Shown one piece after another: positions 25,501 to 34,500 of a stretch of 64,000 nt of DNA (the stretch's first letter is position 1; every line of letters starts with the position of its first letter). The translations under genes were made by a program, and so were the position numbers. A model generated the notes under the pieces. It saw only the letters and a program-made list of their open reading frames with translations, was not told the origin of the DNA and did not search any database. The stretch is taken from assembly GCF_037975245.1 (NCBI RefSeq), contig NC_092562.1:8535001-8599000 (forward strand). Reading direction: 5' to 3'. The DNA is from Apostichopus japonicus (taxonomy: Eukaryota > Echinodermata > Holothuroidea > Aspidochirotida > Stichopodidae).

Positions 25501-28500
25501 TATTCTGCATTGAAAAACAACGAAAGCCTAACAATTCAATGAGTTTCCATGCACGACATCATAAATTATGTACTTATCTAAATAAAATGATTTAATTTTA
25601 AAGTCTCAGTGTGTGTTTGCCTTTGAATTTAAACTTTGACCTATCCAGGTTACTGCACTAAAAGCTCAGTGAAAATAAAACCGTTCCATACAATATTTAT
25701 ATTAATAATCATTATTTTTATTGAGATATCTGTCGTTATACATTTTGAGCTGAATAAAATTCGCCAGATTTTTTAACGAGTCCTTAGATTCAACAAACTT
25801 CACTCAAAATTTGCAAGCCCCGCCCAACAGATCATGTGCCAAATCTGTTTTTTAGGCATAGGACTAACGAGTGGACGATACAAGTATAATATATATAGGT
25901 TACATTTTGTGTAGTGAACATGCTGATATGGGCGATTGTAGTGATATTACGGTAAACGTTCGCGCCATAAAGGCAACAGAAAATAAATTTCTTTCTTTCG
26001 ATTGCAACAGCTTTTATCCATTAAACCCACCTTGTTTGAGTGCATTTAGAATAAGAAACATTAAATTTGCTTCAGAAGTTTGTGAATCTGAAATTCATCA
26101 ACAAACACGTATTGAGACTTTCATGGAACACTATTTCTACTTTTTAATGTTCTGCATTATGTATTGTTCAATTTTAGAATTCATTGTCCCTTGAAGAATT
26201 GTACCTGGCAAGCTTCACTCATTGTTTTATTGATTTCTCTGCAGTAAATACTTTTAACAATTTTACATAACTAATATTACACAGGTTTGAGTAAATACTG
26301 TATGTATGTATGTAAGGAGACTTTAGTAAAGAATGGCTCCATTAAACACTCACACTCACCAAATATAAGTGGTTTCATACTGATTGTTCAGGAGACATTA
26401 GTAAAGAATGGCTCCATCAAACACTCATACTTACCACATATAAGTGGTTTCATACTGATTGTTCAGGAGACATTAGTAAAGAATGGCTCCATCAAACACT
26501 CACACTTACCACATATAAGTGGTTTCATACTGATTGTTCAGGAGACATTAGTAAAGAATGGCTCCATCAAACACTCACACTTACCACATATAAGTGGTTT
26601 CATACTGATTGTTCAGGAGACATTAGTAAAGAATGGCTCCATCAAACACTCACACTTACCACATATAAGTGGTTTCATACTGACTGTTCAGGAGACATTT
26701 GTAAAGTATGGCTCCATCAAACACTCATACTTACCAAATATAAGTGGTTTCATACTGACTGTTTTAATGATATGGTTTTTGTTGTCTTGCAATTCCACCA
26801 CCTGGACATGGCCTTCCTGGTAAAAAAAACAAACAAACTTAAGACCTCAGATCAAGCTAATTATTTTCCACAGCCACAACAACTTTAAATACTGTCCTTT
26901 AATATTTAATCTGTTAAACAGATATATCCCCTCCTTCTTGTAACATAACAGCTCTATTCTCATACAGAATCTCAATCCACATTTGATGAGCAAACCCAAA
27001 ATTGTCTCTCATTATACACAACTCGTTGGAGAGTTAAATTAGATCACATCGTCACACATGTACTGTTACATTTGAAATTCCACAGGCAGCCCAACAAGTA
27101 GTGCCAGATAAAAGAAAACTTTAACAGATGGCAAAACTATACAGAGGTCTTTATTTCTAGTACTATCAATTCTCTGTTTTTATAGTCATTTTAGTTACCG
27201 TACAATTCACTGAGTGGAACTGGGTAATTCAAAACTGATCACAACTGCAAATATCAAAATCTGAGAACATTTATACAGCTTCTGCACAATGAAGAATGTG
27301 AAGTCTCATAATGATCAAGTCCAGTGCTAACTCTTGTTGAATAATGGAACCTTGAGTACAGTACAGCACCTCTCATTCAACTTTTTCTCTACTCCCTAAA
27401 TTACTCAGAACTCATACCGTAGTGTTTGGGGAGCATGAGAAACATTTTAGATGTTGTGAGGAACATTCTTAAAGGGTGTGAAGACTCGCGCAAAAAGAAA
27501 CGTGTAATGCCGGTAATCTTACCTAGTTTCGAATGAGGTGTAACAGAAGTGTTAGACACCACCATCGATCCCAGAAAATACGCACACAGCATGCTACCTT
27601 CGGTAATTAGACACTAGTGTACAGTCAGTACTGTACATACAGCTGCGATTAATACCCACAACAAAGTGTATAAACGACATCTCAGGTCCAGCTAAACTGG
27701 ATAACAAGGTATCACGTTTCATTACTGTCTGAATTTTGTACCTTCACTTGCAAGCAACAGAAAGTGAACTTTTTCAAAGCGTGGCACGCGGTTTGGGGCG
27801 AGTCTTCAATGCCTTTAACATTGGTGATCTGAAGAGCAATGCAAAGTCCTGAACATCCTAAATAACCAGCACTCAAAGACCATTGAGTTCTGTAACCATC
27901 TGATGCACTGCCACATTTTATAAGTGAACATGTAGAGCACTGCACGCTGTAAGGTTTTCAATTATTGATCATTCTCAACTAGAAGTGATTGGCAATGTTC
28001 CTGCACTAATGTCTTCATTCCTGCTTTACTTTTCAGTTTTAGTGTTTACAAAGGCTACAAGGACTGTGACCTCTATTTAACTCAAATCAACTTTGACCTC
28101 CACAGTTACAGACACTAGAATATAAAATATAAAATATAAATTTATAAATAAACATGGTACTCAATAATGTACATCCACCAACTAAGGATGAAGTTTTGCT
28201 GTTCTGTATAGTTTAGTCAACCTTATTTTACACACCAAGGCATTACATACACACACATACATAAACTAAATCAAACACACATATATACATGCAAGGCAGC
28301 ATCATTGCATACTGTAGATTGCTCTTGCCTGTGGCAAAAGAAGGAAACATTACCACCCAAGAAAAGGCAAAACTGAAAAAAATCAGTACGCTCATACAAA
28401 GACATTTTAATGAACAGACAGAAAGATGCAGCCACAAGAGAAAATGAATCTAGACTCAAGTTCACTCTATATTTAATCATCTTTATTTAACTCTACTGCC

Positions 28501-31500
28501 AAAAAATCAATGTATATACAGTCAAGACAGCACTGCAGGTGCTATTCAGGCAAATTCTACAGAATGAATGAAGCTTCATTTGTCAAGCCTTATCAGACTG
28601 GTGGGTACATAATGGTCAGCACAACTATTCCAGGAATATATGACAATATTAATCAACTTCTTTGAGAGCACACTAATCCATGTTACAAATGTTCTCTCTA
28701 GAAATCATTTGTTTCAACTGGCAGCTTAGAACCCCGGCAATAGATAGATTTATCAACTTGGAGGAGATTACTGTTTACTGTCAACAACAAACTAGGCTAC
28801 TGACACTAACACTCATTGTCAATGAGCTATGACCATCAGCTTTGCACTTGCTTTCTCTTGAAATTCAAATAAATATTTACAACCAATTTTTATTAAATTG
28901 CTACAGTTGTTAGAGATGCTGTATTTCTTCTTGGATGCAATGATTGAAATTTATTAATGTAACCTATCAGATTAAAATGCAACTAGATTAACAAACATAT
29001 TATTGTTAAAAATCAGTAATTAAAAAAGTGAGCTTTCAAAGTTATAGGATAATTTATTCAAATCTTTTAGTGACATCAAGTTTTTTTACTCTTAGGAAAT
29101 ACAAAAAATGGGACAATTTATGTTACCATGGCAATGAACTTAATGCAAAAGGACAGGTTAAGATGTAGCGGTGTAATTTGACACCATTTATGTTTCCGTC
29201 AATTGATAGCGCCTTAAATTACCTTTGTAGTATCGCTAGTTTGAACTTACACTACTTCGACTTTGGACCTCGACTGCTCAAGACGACGGGCTACCAACTA
29301 CGTTATTCGCCTACATTAATCGCCTAAATTAATTGCCTCCATTAATCGCCTTCATTAATCGCCTACTTATTACTCTCGATCAAATAATTCTCATCGAGTT
29401 AGGAAATGTTCCTATCTGACCGATATCGATTTGTTTTATTGGAACCGCATTACTTTATTTATAACTTTTGTGAAGTATCTCAACATACTTTTCATTATGG
29501 ATGGATCCTTTTTTCTATTAAGTTCATTCGCAATGTACCACGCAGTGGACCGGAGTTTAGTTTCGCTTCGGAGTAATAGTTTCGTTTTAAATTTGTTACC
29601 GCCAAAGAGATAACATACTTTATTGAAATGCTTGAGGTTTTGACATCTAAAGTTACCCATCTTTAGATATGGTACATAAAAATATTGTATGTTTGACCTC
29701 TGATGACCTTTTACCTTCACAACTAACAGTTGGTCATATCTGTACTGCATCATATCTATCCAAGATAACTTGGCAAGCAGGCATAACATACACATATATG
29801 CATACACACCGAACACACCATGCAGGTTAAAAGAGTTGTCTTCAAAGCAAACAGCCTTACTCTTACTTTTCTTGATTTTACAGCCTTGCTGCCCACTTGT
29901 GATGTTTGTAATGTAGAATGATAATGCTGTCAATGTGCTCTGACTTTCATTAAAATGTATTTTGAAATATGGAAAACTGATTTTAAATTGTAAAACGGTT
30001 CAATATCCATTGCGGCAACCATGGTGCAGGTTGTTATAGCAGAAGGTTACCTGCGAACTGTGGATAAATAGTTGCACTTGCACAATGGTATTTTCAGCTC
30101 AATTGCAATTATGTTGTGCACTCTGCTATAGCCAGACATATGCATAAATATTGAAACATTAAATGTACATTATTACCTTCTTGATGAAATAAAGGTTTCA
30201 TCCATAGCTACAGTAGGTCTTGACATGATGAATCAACACTCAAATCATCTCTTGATGGGCTACAGTATGACACCATGCACCATTTGAACCATAACAAATT
30301 GTTGCCTCAAATGTACATTGATCCTTTAAATACAAGTTGAAATACCTTAGGTTGATTAATATTCAATACTTTAAACTTCCCAACACAACAATAGCTTCAT
30401 TACACAATTGCAATTCAAGTATTGCAGTAAATTAATTTTAAGAAAACAGGAATTTATTGAGGTATGCCAGGTTACTTGCTTCAATTTTTGGGCTCCTCCT
30501 GTAAGAAAGAGGAAAGACTAGTTTTCTGTGGCTGAAATATCTCAAACTCACTCCCAGAACAACCCAGAAAAAGGAGAGAGAGACAGGCTGTTATAGTTCT
30601 TGGGTAATCATTCTGTGTGAGGATACATTCAATTCATGAGCAGAATGGCAATTGATTTGATTTGGAACACAGTATAAAGCTTCTTCTCACTGATATAAAT
30701 GCAATTCAAGCTACATGCATGCAATTATATTGCAAGGAGATTGATATGGCGGGAACCACAATCCAACAAATCAGACTACCGAAGAGATCAATGTTTCATA
30801 CATATATCTAGGGTAATTCTGAATTTATGAGGCCACAATTCCAGACTTTGCTGGAAGGGAAACATACTGTATTCTTGGCAAGGCTGTGTATGTGCAGACC
30901 TTAAACTGATGACTGTTGACTCAAGGCACAATTGGATTAAGAAATGTTTCTCAAGTGGAAAATGTAGATGAAGTCCAGTGAAGTGAAAACCGTTCCATTT
31001 ACAAAATCCAAGAACATGAGGACATTCAGACTACAAGTACAGTAATTCTCATGGGACATACACTGCACTGCATTTATTAAGAGAGCTGGCTTATTAAGTG
31101 TTAATATTCAATCTCAGTTTCATTTGTGTGATACTGTATATCCGTATGATCTTAGTGAATGCGGTGTGAAACAGAGCCGTAAGCAACAACACAATTTGTT
31201 GCTGCTAAATTCAATCACACAAATTCATGTTCTCAAATTCTATCAATTCAAAGATGAACAGTGTATTTGCAGTCAGAAACAAGTAATAACAATGGAAAAT
31301 GTTAGACATCCAATTTAGCAAATATGAGTGGACTGTTGAAAATTAGGTGAATTTTTAAATTAGAAGATTGTCCTGAAGCAAACTGAATGTCACTCACACT
31401 ATCCTGCATAGATATGATTATTATTATTATTTTTTTTGCAGGGTGGGGGCAGTGGCTAAACCAATTAAGCAGGGGTGTCAACCAAGGGAGGGCAGGGAGA

Positions 31501-34500
31501 CATGCATGTCCCCCAACTTAATGTAGGGTAAGGGACACAGTAAAATTAGCGTAAATTAAGTGAGGCACCACGCCCATACACTGCTGAGGCAGCAGACAAT
31601 GAAAAGGAGCAGCATCACCCTTTCCAGTATATTATTGTTTCTTATTAATTATATTATGTTGTATTATCATGCACAAGCAATATAACACTACATGTAAATT
31701 ATATTGTGCATTCAGTTGAGTTAGCATTGCCACTCATGATAGTTTTTAATTGTTTTTGAGATAATTACATATTGCATAGGAGTTTTGAGACAGATACATA
31801 TATGGTTCAACCAGGCTTCACTTTCTGAGATATACTGTAAGGTTAACAAAGTGTGTCACATGACACATACAACATGATTGTAAAGACTCCCTTTGCCTTT
31901 GGGAAGAAATCAAATAAAAAATCATGCATAACTCTTTTTTTAGAAATGGGCAGAAGAGAAGCAACAGAGATGTAAAGCAAACTCTCCCATGATAGAGTCA
32001 CCCTTCATTAGAACTTTTTGAACTAAAAGAAAATATTTAAATATGCCCTCTCAACACATATCACATTATAGTTCAATGATACATTGATTTCTCTCACTGT
32101 AGACTTGCATAAATTTAGCATAAATTGTCACAGAGTCAGGTACATTGAAGACACATATAAGTTTGAGGCATGTACTATATGTCGTTATTCTGATGTATTT
32201 TCAGTATTATACAGTCAGGGTAGCTCCCAAAAACCAAACTAGGGAGAGCAAATGGGACCATCAACAACTGCTATGCAACGATCCAGTCTGGACCAATTGC
32301 AAAATGATTAATTGATGTAACTGTAAAACTGCTGAGATGATGCAACATGCTTTAACTGCAAAATTATATCATCTGCAATAATTAATCTACTGTAATAATG
32401 AACATGTTTGGAGCATGTATCACTCCCCAGGTTACTATACAGTTACTACAGTTAATATACATTAAGCTGCTGTGCACAGGGACACGACCTTACTATAGTG
32501 GAGCCAATTCTCAACTGAATTGTATAATACTTCTCAAGTCTCATTCATACAAGTTTACAATTTGCATACAGTACATGTCTATTGAGACCAGCATTAAACA
32601 TATGTGATCTTTGTGGATGCAGTACCAAATCGTTACTTGTAAAAGAAAACTACTCAAATGGAAAACTTTGTAACACACAGCTGGTGCAAGTACAACTGTG
32701 TTCTATAAATGCCAGTGAAACACTGGTGTGCTTGCATGACTACAGAATACAAGAGATTCGCTGGTAGCATGGACTGTTTTTCTCTCTAGTCTCTCAGCAT
32801 CCTGCCTGTTGCAGTACATGTCTGTGGGCAGTCTCACTTTAACAGCCTTCCGGATCTATTGCCAAACTACCGCACATTGATGATCTGATGCAATATGTAG
32901 TATTTTCATATTTTCATAAAAACAGGATGATTGCTTAGTATGCATGTAGATTATATCTCTGAGTTATATTTCCATATGGTTAAGTCAATTATTCATAGCT
33001 GCAATGTAGGTTGTACCTCTGATTTCTATTTCCATATATAGTAAAGTCAATAATCCATAGCTGCAATGTAGGTTATACCTCTGATTTCTATTTCCATATG
33101 GTAAAGTCAATTATTCAAAGCTGCAATGTAGGTTATACCTAATTTCTATTTCCATATGGTTAAGGCAATTATTCAAAGCTGCAATATAGGTTATACCTCT
33201 GATATCCATTTCCATATGGTAACACCAATTATTCATAGCTGCAATGTAAATTCATGTTGACTAGTTTAGCAAGGGAGGGTGATCGAGTAAACTTTAAGTC
33301 AACATCCTGTTAAGGTTGTCCTACTACTGTTATTCAAATAGGAAAGTCATTTATCCCAAAAAGATATATTTATCCTTTAGAACAGACCATGATAAAGGAC
33401 ATATTGACAGTGAATACATTAGCACAGGCGCGTAGCCAGGAATTTGCCAAGGGAGGGGCGAAACTGTAGATTCGGCATTGCAAACTATCTAAGCGTACAG
33501 TAGCGCCACCATGGGTTGGCGCGAAGCGTACAAGAAAATTTTGGCTGTAAATGCCTCCCAGATCGCCGGAAATGGCACTTCCCATGCCTTGTAAGTTGCA
33601 TCTTAGCATTTTCTCTTTTGAAAATACTAGCGATATCATAAAAACCTTTAAAAATTTTTTTAAAAATATGCTCAAGGGGGGGGGCGGCTGCCCCCTTCGC
33701 CCCCCCTTGGCTACGAGCCTGCATTAGCAGTACAACTCTAAGACAATGCATGCTAATTCTGGTTGTCAAAAAAGAATTTTTGTTGTTGTATCACACTTAT
33801 ATTACTAAAAATTTAAATTCTAGTATTCAACCCTAAGGACTTCTCAAAAATCTGTCAATGTGACTGTTCTTTGTTTTACAACATTAAACCTTACAAACAA
33901 ACTAATGAGGGCCTGTGGATCATTGAGTCATGTGACAAAGTGACACATCTTACAACGCAAGGTGCTCTTCTCATCTCACAGCTAAAATACCATCTTCAGT
34001 CAATCATCTCAAGTACTGAAGACAAGAGTATTACTCATATATATACTCTTTATGAAGGATATCATGATCATAATGTAATATTCCCATTCCTTTGATTACT
34101 TTTCAGTTTTTTTAACCTTCAAAGTTTTTCCTTTGAGTCTATGAAATGTAAAATATTTGCAAGAAAAACCCCACTGTATCTGCTTGATCTAAACTACAGT
34201 ATGAATATTTGGGACAATCAAATTATTGATTTTATTTGTTCATGCAGATAACCTAGCTTATAAATCTTACTTGAGCAAACACATCATTCACATTGAGCGG
34301 GTCCAATATTGGCTAAAAATTGTCGATCAAAATATAGTTCTTATAGTTCAAAACTAAGAATAGCCAGAACAGTAGGCAGTCTTATTGTTCTGTGATTCTG
34401 ATCTAATAATTTCTCAATGTTATAATTAATCTTTCTGTTACAGCTGTCTACTTGTTCCCTCTGTTTTGGTTTTAGTCTAACATCTTACTAGGATCAAAAC

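Noticed and set aside
26287-26823. 178-residue plus-strand protein with 25-residue repeats
   Set aside because: It is the opposite strand of the 75-bp array containing the P4HTM exon 2 donor. The 25-codon period keeps the frame open by default.
29436-29933. 165-residue minus-strand open frame in P4HTM intron 1
   Set aside because: Part of it is a reverse copy of the dispersed AGGTCA repeat. Composition is ordinary for AT-rich intron, and the frame has no fitting splice sites.
31470-31510. hAT terminal sequence CAGGGGTGTCAACC, also near 23970
   Set aside because: The two starts look alike, but no matching inverted end or 8-bp duplication was found downstream of either.
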